Shown piece after piece: positions 53,582-62,342 of a stretch of 64,000 bases of DNA (the stretch's first letter is position 1; every line of letters begins with the position of its first letter). The stretch is from WM-3-3 sp041660045 (GTDB lineage Bacteria > Pseudomonadota > Gammaproteobacteria > Methylococcales > Methylomonadaceae). The position numbers and the translations under genes are program-made. The stretch lies in NCBI GenBank assembly GCA_041660045.1, contig JBAZXA010000008.1, forward strand, positions 106,951 to 170,950, read 5' to 3'. A model generated the notes under the pieces. The model had not been told where the DNA came from, did not search any database, and was given only the letters and a program-made list of their open reading frames with translations.

Positions 53582-54110
53582 TAGTTCAAAACCTACACCT
53601 AAAGAAGAATGGGTCATCTGGAACAGCGCATCTGGGCTGCTCATGATGGCTACGCTAGGCCGCATTGAAGCTAATGCAGACGGCAGAAATGCCTGGATGG
53701 ACACACCCTTCGAGATATTGGGGCCATTCGACCTCGACGAGCTTGAGACCCAAGGCAAGATAACCTTCGCAGCATGCATGGTAATGTCGCGCCAGAGATG
53801 GCAAGACGACCAAGTGGAACTGCGTCAAGAATCCTACGCCGCCCGCCGTGCGGCGCAAGAGCGGCTCAACCAAAAATATTCTCGCTTTAATGGCGGCCGC
53901 AGGCGAAACCGAAATCATCGCCAAGAAATCGACGAGCAACAACACCGTAAAACCTTAAACCTCCCTGTCGACGGCAAACTTGAAGTCTCCCAAATCAAAA
54001 CCGCTTTTCGACGCCTGGCACAAAAAGCGCACCCCGATGTCGGCGGCAGCCACGAACAGTTTATTCGTATTACGGAAGCCCGTAACGCCTTGCTTGAAGA
54101 GAATTCTTAA
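53574..54110 (+). CDS. J-domain (DnaJ-like) protein
   Basis: A protein of about 178 residues. The C-terminal part from about residue 125 is a J domain lacking much of helix I: EVSQIKTAFRRLAQKAHPDVGGSHEQFIRITEARNALLEE, with the essential HPD tripeptide. The N-terminal 90 residues are unrecognised and mildly acidic. A basic Arg/Asn-rich linker (FNGGRRRNRNHRQE) separates them. It likely stimulates an Hsp70 partner; the client is unknown. An ATG two codons earlier (53568) is an alternative start. Confidence 0.8.
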   Translation: MDDSSKPTPKEEWVIWNSASGLLMMATLGRIEANADGRNAWMDTPFEILGPFDLDELETQGKITFAACMVMSRQRWQDDQVELRQESYAARRAAQERLNQKYSRFNGGRRRNRNHRQEIDEQQHRKTLNLPVDGKLEVSQIKTAFRRLAQKAHPDVGGSHEQFIRITEARNALLEENS

Positions 54111-54214
54111 GCGTTAAGGTTAGTTCGGCTTGAAAAGGTCGCAACGATTAACCCGCTTAGTTTTGGCACCTACTGTAAGCTAAGGCAATGCCTAAGCGCC
54201 AAAGCACCTTGCCT

Positions 54215-55771
54215 TCAGCTTCGATAATCCGCCAATTTAATGTCATATTTTTTAAGTTTGTTGTAAACCGCACGGGATGTCATACCCATTTTTTGTGAGA
54301 CTTTTTTGACATCCCCGCCATGTTGCTTGAGAGCCGTTTCAAGGAAAGACCGCTCCACTTTAGCTATGCTGTTTTCTTTTACAGCCCGCCAATCATCAAC
54401 ATTCGGTGTCTGATCTGGCAGCTCTAAATCCAGCTCGGTTATTTCTTCGCCTATCGTAAACAACAGGCTGCGTTCAAGGATATTTTCCAGTTCCCGGACA
54501 TTGCCTGGCCATGTATAAGCGCGAATTTTTTGCATAACTTCCCGGCTGACCGAGGCCACGTTTTTATTATGTTTCTTACTTAAGCGCTGAACAATTAATT
54601 GCACTAGATAAGGTAAATCTTCGGGGCGTTCAGACAACGGCGGAATATATAAGCGTACAACATTGATACGGTAATATAAGTCATTTCGGAACAGGCCTTG
54701 CCTTACCAAGGCTTCCAAATTGTGATTGGTCGCGGAAATTATCCTCACATCTACCGATAAGGTTTGTTTACCGCCCACACGCTCAAGTTCACCTTCCTGA
54801 AGGACACGCAGCAAACGCGTTTGTGCCGCTGGGGATAAGGAATCGACTTCATCCAAAAATAAAGTGCCGCCTTCCGCCCGTTCAAAATAGCCTTGATGCA
54901 CTTCAATAGCACCGGTAAAAGCCCCTTTTTCATGACCGAACAAGGCACTCTCGATGAGACTTTCAGGAATTGCACCGCAGTTAACTGGAATAAATGGTTG
55001 CTGATTACGTTTGCTCATTGCATAAATAGCACCGGCTATCAATTCTTTACCGACACCTGTTTGACCCTGAATTAACACAGTTGCCAATGTCGGCGCGATC
55101 ACTTCGATAGCTTGCAGTATTTTCTGCATCATTGGGGATTTAGCAACAATCGCTGGTGGTTGATATATTTTCGTTTTTGGCTTACTTTGCCGGCGCCAAA
55201 GCTGTTGCAGGCTAGACTCAATGCGCGTATGTAATGCATTCATATCCTGCATCTCTTTAACCGGTGTGGTGTCCGTGTATTCTATCCCTGCTTTGCCTTT
55301 TGCGGCATTGGGGTTGGTATAAACACAAACTTCACACATACCATCGTGCCGCGCTATGCTTTTTTTAATTTCAACTTTTGCGTAACCAAAATTTCTGGCG
55401 GCAATTCCGCCAAACACGCTGGATGTCATCCGGCATAATTCAGGAAAATTAGTCACCTGTTCACCAAAAGGACAACAGGTATTAGTAACTGTTATGCAAT
55501 CGTGTTGGCTGGAAGCTAATGAAAATTTACCACCGATATTATTTTTAAGCGCCAAAATCAACTCGATGTAACTTTCTACATCCAATGCTTCGGTTTTATG
55601 CGTATTAGTGCGATAAGTTTCTTCAAAAAAACACCCTGCCGTTTTGGCAATGTGCTCAAGCAAATGCTCACAATGCTGTTGGCCTTGTTGCTCACTGGCA
55701 TGCATGAGTTCAAGGATAAAGGTTTGCAAAAAAAATACCGGTGACACATCGGAAAGCGGATTATGGTTCAT
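54215..55771 (-). CDS. Sigma-54-dependent activator with Cys-rich N-terminal sensor
   Basis: A 518-residue enhancer-binding protein. The N-terminal about 170 residues contain seven cysteines (47, 92, 99, 100, 113, 146, 149), including TCCPFGE and MCEVC. This resembles MetOD1/V4R-type sensory domains and could hold a metal, haem or Fe-S centre. The AAA+ domain has GQTGVGKE (residues 236-243) and GAFTGA (283-288). A Fis-type helix-turn-helix ends the protein (GMTSRAVYNKLKKYDI). It is divergent from a methyltransferase/SDR pair that has a good sigma-54 promoter, so those genes are its probable targets. Confidence 0.88.
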   Translation of the reverse strand: MNHNPLSDVSPVFFLQTFILELMHASEQQGQQHCEHLLEHIAKTAGCFFEETYRTNTHKTEALDVESYIELILALKNNIGGKFSLASSQHDCITVTNTCCPFGEQVTNFPELCRMTSSVFGGIAARNFGYAKVEIKKSIARHDGMCEVCVYTNPNAAKGKAGIEYTDTTPVKEMQDMNALHTRIESSLQQLWRRQSKPKTKIYQPPAIVAKSPMMQKILQAIEVIAPTLATVLIQGQTGVGKELIAGAIYAMSKRNQQPFIPVNCGAIPESLIESALFGHEKGAFTGAIEVHQGYFERAEGGTLFLDEVDSLSPAAQTRLLRVLQEGELERVGGKQTLSVDVRIISATNHNLEALVRQGLFRNDLYYRINVVRLYIPPLSERPEDLPYLVQLIVQRLSKKHNKNVASVSREVMQKIRAYTWPGNVRELENILERSLLFTIGEEITELDLELPDQTPNVDDWRAVKENSIAKVERSFLETALKQHGGDVKKVSQKMGMTSRAVYNKLKKYDIKLADYRS

Positions 55772-56247
55772 AGGCTAATGAAGTTAGTTTTCTATGATTG
55801 AAGCATAATTTCACAACCTAGCCAAGGCAAAACGCCTAGCGCCCGAAAAAATAACATTACTCATTTTTTATGTTGCCTAATAGGTAATTTAGCCCGTTTT
55901 AGGGCTGTGCTGCATAAGCAAACCAGGTAGCTTTTACTCATCAATTGACTACACAGCTATAGGACTGGGGTCTTAAGCTTACCAATTAACGCATTACCTC
56001 CCAAATTGGGCCGAAAAAACACACGCCTCACCAGGCATAGTGACATCCAGAAATACGACTCTAATGCACATTTATTTCTGAATACAATGTGAAGTTAAAA
56101 TTCATAAATTGAATACAGGCTTCTATAACTTACTACAGATAAATTTTTAAGTTATTGAATACTAAGCTTAATGGTGTTTTTATTTTATGGCTTGTTATTT
56201 GCTGCTATCGGATTGCGTAATCAAACTAACAATAACCAGGAGCTAAC
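55772..56247. other. Divergent regulatory region with a sigma-54 promoter
   Basis: About 475 bases between the second activator gene and the methyltransferase gene. It holds the -24/-12 element at 56188-56203 and three TGAATAC direct repeats at 56079, 56110 and 56156 that may be activator-binding sites. No gene is evident. Confidence 0.5.
56188..56203 (+). promoter_or_regulatory. Sigma-54 (-24/-12) promoter
   Basis: TGGCTTGTTATTTGCT matches the sigma-54 consensus TGGCACG-N4-TTGCW closely and has the required GG-N10-GC spacing. It lies 45 bases before the methyltransferase ATG. Confidence 0.7.
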
Positions 56248-56907
56248 ATGAACAGCCAAGACAAACCACCCTTAGACCCACATCCATTAAGTGACTATGT
56301 TGCCTGGGCCGGCGGCCGTAACCGTGAGCCACTGTTAGCTGTTTTAACAGAAAAACTGCCCAAAGTCCCCGGCAATGTCCTTGAGCTAGCCAGCGGTAGC
56401 GGTATGCATATCAATTTTTTTGCACCGCATTTTAAGCATTTGCATTTTCAACCGTCCGATAAAGACCAAGATGTTTTCGCTAACATCAAAAAACTTTCCA
56501 GTGACAACGGCAATGACAATATTGCTGATCCCCAACATTTAGATTTAACCCTGCCTGAAACTTGGCAAAAATTAGGACAAGCAAAATCATTTGCCGCCAT
56601 ATTCTGTATTAATATTTTTCAGGTTGCGCCAATTTCAATTGCTGATGGCATGATGGCATGTGCTGCAAATTTGCTTAGCGATGATGGCTTTTTGCTGATT
56701 TATGGCCCATTTCAGGTTGAAGGCCGTTTTACCACGGAGACTAACAAGGAATTTCACGACACCTTAAGTTCAACAGGGGTTTCAGAATGGGGCTTAAAAG
56801 ATGTCGCTGATCTGAAAAAAGCGGCCGAAAAACATGGCTTAGCATTAAAAGAACAAATCGACATGCCTACGAATAACTTCTCGCTTATCTTTACCAAAAA
56901 ACCATAA
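56248..56907 (+). CDS. DUF938 SAM-dependent methyltransferase-like protein
   Basis: A 219-residue class I methyltransferase-fold protein of the DUF938 family. The SAM-binding motif is VLELASGSGMHINFFAPHF, and the acidic/hydrophobic strand AAIFCINIFQVAP follows. The N-terminus has the WAGGRNREPLL segment typical of DUF938. CAGGAG precedes the ATG. The substrate is unknown. Probable sigma-54 control and the following SDR gene suggest a conditional small-molecule pathway. Confidence 0.85.
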   Translation: MNSQDKPPLDPHPLSDYVAWAGGRNREPLLAVLTEKLPKVPGNVLELASGSGMHINFFAPHFKHLHFQPSDKDQDVFANIKKLSSDNGNDNIADPQHLDLTLPETWQKLGQAKSFAAIFCINIFQVAPISIADGMMACAANLLSDDGFLLIYGPFQVEGRFTTETNKEFHDTLSSTGVSEWGLKDVADLKKAAEKHGLALKEQIDMPTNNFSLIFTKKP

Positions 56908-57019
56908 GCCCACTTTAATCTAACAAGGACATGTGCTTTATTGCCTGTATCATGTCCTTTTTAATAAGCTACAGAAGAAACCTCTGTAACCACTCAACCT
57001 GCGTAACCAGGAAGCCAAT

Positions 57020-57754
57020 ATGGAAAAAAAATGTTCAGCCATCGTTATCGGCGTAGGCCCAGAACGTGGCCTAGGCGCGACACTAGCCAGTTATTTTGCC
57101 GCAAAAGGCCTACACGTATACATAGCCGGCCGCAGTGCCGATAAACTAAACAAAATTGTAGACCACATCAGCCAACAAGGTGGCTCAGCGACTGCCGTAG
57201 TTGCCGATGCAACCGTAGAAGATGATGTCGCTAAATTGTTCAACCAAGTGCGCCAAGACGGTTTTGACCTTGAGATTGCAGCCTACAATGTCGACAGCAA
57301 TAACGCAGCGCCTTTACTGGACATGGATACACAAACCTTCACCACACTCTGGCAACAAAATTGTTTAGGCGCTTTTTTCTTTGGTAAACAGGCCCTGCGT
57401 ATCATGAAAACCCGCAACAAAGGCACTTTAATTTTTACCGGTGCAACTGCCTCATTAAGGGCCAGGCCACCATTTACCGCATTTGCCACTGCAAAAGCCG
57501 GTTTAAGGGCATTGGCGCAAGGCATGGCCAGGGAATTTTCGCCGCAAGGCATACATGTTGTGCATACCGTTATCGACGGTGTGATTGATGGCGAACGCGC
57601 GGGCAGCCAATTCTCCAGTTATGTTAAAGCCAAGGGCAAAGATGGCTTGTTGCAGCTAGAAGCCATTGCTGAAACCTATTGGGCCATCCATCAACAACAC
57701 CCCAGTGCCTGGACGCATGAATTAGACTTAAGGCCTTTTAAAGAACCGTTTTAG
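57020..57754 (+). CDS. SDR-family oxidoreductase-like protein lacking the catalytic Tyr
   Basis: A 244-residue short-chain dehydrogenase fold. The nucleotide-binding loop reads GVGPERGLGATLA. The catalytic Y-x3-K is replaced by Phe155-x3-Lys159 (FATAK), with Ser145 nearby. Relatives with GxGPxxGLG and FxxxK exist in many bacteria, so this is a subfamily trait rather than a mutation. It may bind nucleotide without normal SDR catalysis. It lies 112 bases after the methyltransferase gene and may share its promoter. Confidence 0.82.
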   Translation: MEKKCSAIVIGVGPERGLGATLASYFAAKGLHVYIAGRSADKLNKIVDHISQQGGSATAVVADATVEDDVAKLFNQVRQDGFDLEIAAYNVDSNNAAPLLDMDTQTFTTLWQQNCLGAFFFGKQALRIMKTRNKGTLIFTGATASLRARPPFTAFATAKAGLRALAQGMAREFSPQGIHVVHTVIDGVIDGERAGSQFSSYVKAKGKDGLLQLEAIAETYWAIHQQHPSAWTHELDLRPFKEPF

Positions 57755-57801
57755 ACTTCTTAAGGGGAATGCCAAGGACAACGGCAGTTAACAGAACATC
57801 A

Positions 57802-58539
57802 TTAAACGCCATTATCCAACGAAGTTTTGTTTTCATTAATCAGTTTCAATTGTGGCGGTGCTTTTATAGATTCAACTATCTCTATTTGGTATTCAATATC
57901 TTGCACCATCATGCCATAAGCTTCATCCGGGTTATGGTATTCGGCCTTAAATTTAATGGTATGCTGACCCACCGGTAGCGGTTTTAACATAACCCAATAA
58001 CCGTCGGTTGCTGATGGATAAAGCCTGAGTGATTGCGGGCTTTTAGGTGCCCTGCTCAACAAATCAAAACAATCAGGCGAGCTATATCGATGAAAAGCAG
58101 GATTGACTATGGTGTGCTGGTCTATGCTGACCACAAAAGAACGCAGATTATCGTTATTTAAAGCCGCCAATGCTTTGGCCTGCTTACAACTCAAATCAGC
58201 ATCACCCACGGGTATATAAAGCATATTAATCACAGGAAAAAATAAGTATTTATCTCGTGGTATGCTACATGTTCGAGTGATTTTTGAAGATCCATAACCA
58301 CCCGCTAAAAACCAGATTTGTCCATTCTGGTTTACATTACATTTTAGTCCTGTCTTGTCTTTAACTGGACTTTCCAAGGCCGGCATAGAACTCGCCCATT
58401 GCCACCATTGATTGCCATATTCACCTAGGGATTTCCCCAATATTTTTTCATTGATATCCGCTATAGCTACCGCTTCTGCAAAGACATGGCTAGTGAAAAT
58501 ACATATTAATACCGCAAACAGCCTACCGCTTATTTTCAT
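57802..58539 (-). CDS. Secreted protein of unknown function
   Basis: A protein of about 245 residues with a signal peptide (LFAVLICIFTSHVFA). The mature part has many Trp and Tyr residues, such as GNQWWQWASSMPALESPVKD, four or more cysteines and a WFLAGGYGSSKITRTCSIPRDKYLFFP segment that looks beta-rich. Short secreted proteins with a WWQW motif recur in Proteobacteria but I know no function. The open frame starts at GTG 58548; ATG 58539 is better placed for the signal peptide. Neighbours give no clear context. Confidence 0.7.
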   Translation of the reverse strand: MKISGRLFAVLICIFTSHVFAEAVAIADINEKILGKSLGEYGNQWWQWASSMPALESPVKDKTGLKCNVNQNGQIWFLAGGYGSSKITRTCSIPRDKYLFFPVINMLYIPVGDADLSCKQAKALAALNNDNLRSFVVSIDQHTIVNPAFHRYSSPDCFDLLSRAPKSPQSLRLYPSATDGYWVMLKPLPVGQHTIKFKAEYHNPDEAYGMMVQDIEYQIEIVESIKAPPQLKLINENKTSLDNGV

Positions 58540-58548
58540 AGGTATCAC

Positions 58549-59343
58549 TTTTAAGTTGATGAATATGGAAGTTACAGGTTTGTTAGTTGCACTAGGCCAC
58601 CCAACTGAAATATAGTTTAGCCACTAATCAAACTGGGTCATAAGCTGCGCTGCTAAACTCAAAACTACATCACATAAAAGATGCTTTTGTGGTTGTCTAA
58701 GCTAGCCTACAGATAACATTAAACTAACTCGTGTTTAAGCCAAACTTTTAGATGTTCTTACCTAGTGTGATACAAACTGCACAGCCTAATGCAAGCAAGA
58801 GCCAAAGCAGCATTAGCACGAGGTTTTAAATAAAACTATCGCAAGCGCGGCAACTTACCAACGTCAATATCACCAAACGGCTTTTGTAACATCAACCCTC
58901 CTCGCAGGAGGATTGACTTAACTGATTTATGTCCGGCTGATGCTAAAACAGTACAGGACGAAACCGTTAACAATGGCGCCTTCAGTCAGCAAAAGACTAT
59001 CAGCTTCGGCAACAACGCTTAGATAGCGCCCCACCCAAATGTGGCACCGACAATTTAACTCACCATTAACCCTGTTTTTGCACCGGCATGTTGAGTCACG
59101 TTTGATAAATTAAACAAATTTGCTAGACATAGGCATAAACCTACAGCAATTGTGGTTATACTCTGTAATACAATTAATCGTACTAGGTATAAGCTTATTT
59201 TCATGCCAGGATATTCTATTTTCAAACCACTAAACACCAGCACAGCAAATTTATAGCGTTCGTAGTGAGCCCGTAAAACTCTAATAACAATTAACTTACT
59301 CAATGTTTTATTAACTTAAGAGTTACTTTTTAGGAGAACACTA
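58549..59343. other. Long intergenic region
   Basis: About 795 bases without a convincing gene. A minus-strand element at 58588-58603, TGGGTGGCCTAGTGCA, has GG-N10-GC spacing and could be a sigma-54 promoter for the secreted protein gene, but the match outside the core is modest. A CCTCCT-CGC-AGGAGG hairpin lies near 58897-58911. An open frame at 59055-59303 starts with TTG and looks non-coding. Confidence 0.4.
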
Positions 59344-59850
59344 ATGACAATAACCCGTTTCAGTTTAGTCTTTTTAATAGCTTACGGCAGTCTAGCCATG
59401 GCCCAGCCAGTTGCCCCAGCACCCAATGGCATTGAGTTTCCAACCGGTTATAGCCATTGGCAAAGCATTGCTCTTTCACATCGTACCGATAAAGACTCCA
59501 TACGTGCCATACTGGGCAACGATATAGCTGTTAAAGCGGCTAGAACTGGCGCCACTAAACCTTGGCCTGAAGGTACCATCTTAGCAAAAGTTTCCTGGCA
59601 ACAACGTAATGATGAAAACTGGCCAGAAGCCGTTGTACCCGGCCAATTTACTCAAATGGAAATCATGCTAAAAAATGCCAAGAAATATACTGAAACCGGC
59701 GGCTGGGGTTTTGCCCGCTGGCGCGGAAAAGAGCTAAAACCCTGGGGCGACAATGCTGACTTTACCAAAGAATGTATGGCCTGCCATATTTCTGTGAGTG
59801 GTCAAGATTATGTCTTTACCAAACCCGCAACCTGGGCAGATCCAAACTAA
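59344..59850 (+). CDS. Cytochrome P460-family c-type haem protein
   Basis: A 168-residue periplasmic protein with a signal peptide ending near residue 20 (GSLAMAQPV). The haem-binding motif is CMACH at residues 144-148, close to the C-terminus as in P460 proteins. ILAKVSWQQRND around Lys82 resembles the strand with the haem-cross-linking lysine in this family, though I cannot prove that the cross-link forms. P460 enzymes oxidise hydroxylamine, and they occur in ammonia oxidisers and methanotrophs that co-oxidise ammonia. AGGAG precedes the ATG. It is a single-gene unit here. Confidence 0.85.
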   Translation: MTITRFSLVFLIAYGSLAMAQPVAPAPNGIEFPTGYSHWQSIALSHRTDKDSIRAILGNDIAVKAARTGATKPWPEGTILAKVSWQQRNDENWPEAVVPGQFTQMEIMLKNAKKYTETGGWGFARWRGKELKPWGDNADFTKECMACHISVSGQDYVFTKPATWADPN

Positions 59851-59933
59851 TATTAGCCTAACACCAACAGACAAGGTTTGCTTATGGCTTAGCCGCAAGG
59901 CCTAGGCATTGCTATGGCCTGATTGCATCGTTA

Positions 59934-61118
59934 TTAGCAGTTGTGGTATTTCTTGATGGCGTTTTCCAGCATCTCCATGAGGGATTTGCTTTGCACTAGG
60001 TTCTTTTTGGCTCGGACTTTCAATTCATCATTGAGAAGTTTCTTCAGTACTTCCAACGCGATATTCTTGTGCTGCATACCTTTAAGTTCTAGCAGGAACT
60101 CTTCTGATAGGATAGAAATATCTGGTTTTTTAATACCTGCGGCATCAAAGATGTCGATCACTTGCTCGGACACCAGTGCTTTATCGATCACCTGACGGAT
60201 AGTAGGGGCAAAAAATCTTTTGCCCCTACGGCATCATCACTCGACCCGACCGCCCGCAAAGTTGAAGCCACGGCTGCATTCACCGCATAATATTGGTGAT
60301 AAGCGGCGAGCTTTTTTACTGTGCTGATGCTGATCACGCCAGTTTGCGCATCTTCTTTCTTGGATTTTTCAAAGACGATGAAATGCCTGATCAAATCCAG
60401 CAAGGTTGCCTTGTTCAACATGCCGTTAATCAAGGTTTCCAGTTGGCTGACCAGATGCGAAGCCTCGGCTTTACCATCGGCGGACTTCCAAGCCATAAAG
60501 CGGCTCAAGTCTGCTGATAATGAGCCGGTTTTCGCTTCCAGCCCATCGGAAATCACCAAAAGTGCGTTATAGGTAAACAAGCTGGGAATCGTCTTTTTGT
60601 AGGTTTCCAATTGCTGATAAGCAGATTTTATCGTAGCGTTTTCATCACTGGCGTTTTTAAGCTCCATCACTACTAGCGGCAGGCCGTTTACAAACAGAAT
60701 GACATCCGGTCGCTTATTCTGGTGGTTTTCAATGACTGTAAACTGATTGGCGACCACAAACTCGTTATTGTCCGGATTGGCAAAATCCACCAGCCAAACC
60801 AGATCGCCGCGTTCATTGCCGTGTTGCTGGTAACTGACCTTCACCCCTTCCGACAGCAAGCGGTGGAAAGCCTCATTATTAGCCAACAATTCCGCCGAAT
60901 GGATACGACCGACTTCTTTAAGGGCTTCTTGTAAGGCATGGGTTGATGCGTTTAACAGCGGCTGCCAAGCGCTGGCTAAGTATTACTTCATCATAACGGC
61001 TGCGTTCCTGGCGGTCGCCATCGGGGGCAATGTCAGGCGCATGGATGTAACTGTAGCCCAAGCGCTCAAACAACTTGATGGCAACGTCTTCAATGGCGGA
61101 TTCGGTGAGTTTAGACAT
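59934..61118 (-). pseudogene. hsdR: Type I restriction subunit hsdR remnant (frameshift plus loss of helicase core)
   Basis: Three pieces of one HsdR protein are visible. Residues from 61118 to about 60955 give MSKLTESAIEDVAIKLFERLGY and the start of the nuclease domain. A frameshift near 60950 moves reading to a second frame that continues to about 60230 with RPDVILFVNGLPLVVMELKNA (the PD-ExK nuclease) and YYAVNAAVASTLRAV, the lead-in to the Walker A motor. There a GTAGGGGC palindrome (60202-60229) replaces the entire helicase region. After it, a third piece (60191-59934) has the HsdR C-terminal segment VSEQVIDIFDAAGIKKPDISILS and stops early. The gene is dead as a motor nuclease. Confidence 0.88.
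60202..60229. repeat. REP-like palindrome at the hsdR deletion joint
   Basis: Arms GTAGGGGCAAAA and TTTTGCCCCTAC are perfect 12-bp complements around AATC. It lies exactly where HsdR homology jumps from just before Walker A to the C-terminal domain. Confidence 0.85.
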
Positions 61119-61701
61119 AATAGGTATCTTCCTGCCATCGCTGCGGATTGGTTTTAATATACTCGGCGATTTTCAAATAAGCTTCTTCATTGCGGATAAT
61201 GTGTTCGTAATAGTTACGTTGCCAAATCACATGATTTGATATATTACCCATTACCCTTATACCTTTGGTTACGGCAGATTTATACCCCCGGACAATATCC
61301 CCAACCGTAGGGGCGCGATGCTCGCGCCCTTTTTGATCGCGCCCTTGTTGTTCTGGATGGATTGAACTAGGCGGCATAAAATCAGGGCGGATGCAATGGG
61401 GGCGGATGCAATGGGGGCGGATGCAATCCGCCCCTACTATTTGGATGATGCCATGTAGGTGATTTGGCATGATGACAAATTCATGCAAAACAATATTGGA
61501 CCTGATACTCTCGTTCTTCTGCCATTCGTCATAGGCAAATTTTCCTGAATCATTCAATTGCATCACGCCATCGATGATATTGCCAAATAGCGGCAATCGG
61601 TCATGTGTGCAGATTGTAATGAAATACAGCCCCGCCATTGAATAATCATAATTTTTGAGACGAATTGATTTTCTATTATGAATTTTCGGATTAAATGCCA
61701 T
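61111..61701 (-). CDS. REP-associated tyrosine transposase (RAYT, IS200/Y1 superfamily), copy 2
   Basis: A 196-residue HUH endonuclease. His81-x-His83 in MPNHLHG is the HUH motif, and the nucleophilic tyrosine lies in WQRNYYEHII (Tyr164/165). It aligns over nearly its whole length with the other copy at 62977-63561. The variable loop between the HUH motif and TVGDIVRGYKSAVTK is built from palindrome sequence, including CIRPH repeated. The open frame extends up to TTG 61800, but that part is rhuM sequence; ATG 61701 matches the start of the other copy. Its stop overlaps the hsdR ATG (ATGTCTAA). Confidence 0.88.
   Translation of the reverse strand: MAFNPKIHNRKSIRLKNYDYSMAGLYFITICTHDRLPLFGNIIDGVMQLNDSGKFAYDEWQKNESIRSNIVLHEFVIMPNHLHGIIQIVGADCIRPHCIRPHCIRPDFMPPSSIHPEQQGRDQKGREHRAPTVGDIVRGYKSAVTKGIRVMGNISNHVIWQRNYYEHIIRNEEAYLKIAEYIKTNPQRWQEDTYYV
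61307..61329. repeat. REP-like palindrome within RAYT copy 2 (GC-rich variant)
   Basis: GTAGG then arms GGGCGCGA and TCGCGCCC around a TGC loop. A further GATCGCGCCC follows. It is read in frame in the transposase gene. Confidence 0.7.
61384..61437. repeat. REP-like palindrome with 15-bp tandem triplication within RAYT copy 2
   Basis: The unit GCGGATGCAATGGGG recurs at 15-base steps, giving three copies of the left arm, and the last ends in the right arm ATCCGCCCCTAC. On the minus strand the repeats encode CIRPH-CIRPH-CIRP, so the reading frame is kept. Confidence 0.85.
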
Positions 61702-61814
61702 AGCCTCTGTCGAGACAACCACTAGGCATTGCCTCTTTTTGTAAAATTTTTTCGACTCGCTGGCCAATAACGCTTTGTTTTGCACCAAACGCGACGACAA
61801 AGCAATCGCCTGTT

Positions 61815-62234
61815 TTAAATCTGCCAGTTTTCCTGTTGCGCCTTGAGTTTTTGTTCGTTTGATGCATAACCTTGAACCAAATATTGCTTGAGAATATTGC
61901 TTGCCCAGATACGAAATTGCGTGCCTTTTTTCGACTTTACGCGATAGCCGATGGCGATAATGGCATCCAGGTTGTAATGCTCGACATCACGATTTACCTA
62001 GTGTTTTCCCTCCTGCTGAACTATCCGGAATTTCCGGATAATTGCCTAAATCTCAAGCTCCTGTTCGGCAAAAATGTTGTGGATATGCTCATTTATCGTA
62101 CGCACATCCTTATCAAATAACGTTGATAACTGCCGTTGGGTTAACCAAACCGTGTCCTGATCCAGTGACACGTCAAGCTGAACCATGCCATCGGCGGATT
62201 GATAAATGGCAATCTGGTTTTGCAATTCGGTCAT
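61815..62234 (-). pseudogene. rhuM: rhuM-like gene remnant with two in-frame TAG codons
   Basis: One continuous frame of 139 codons plus a TAA encodes a RhuM-family protein, the DNA-binding partner often found between hsdS and hsdR. The N-terminal part has LDQDTVWLTQRQLSTLFDKDVRTINEHI. TAG at 62046 interrupts it, then IIRKFRIVQQEGKH, then TAG at 61998, then VEHYNLDAIIAIGYRVKSKKG and FRIWASNILKQYLVQGYA. The C-terminal half of the usual protein is missing; a few further residues appear in another frame before the RAYT copy 2 start. Two stops and the truncation argue for a dead gene. Confidence 0.82.
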
Positions 62235-62342
62235 GATATTGCCTTAGCTACTTACACAATAAGCGGTAACTACCGCATTTTTCCCGGTAGTTGGGTTAAC
62301 CTTAAGCGCCTGTATCGCAGTGCTTGCATAAACTCGTTTTAC

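Noticed and set aside
59055..59303. 82-residue minus-strand frame
   Set aside because: TTG start, no ribosome-binding site and no recognisable domain; probably chance.
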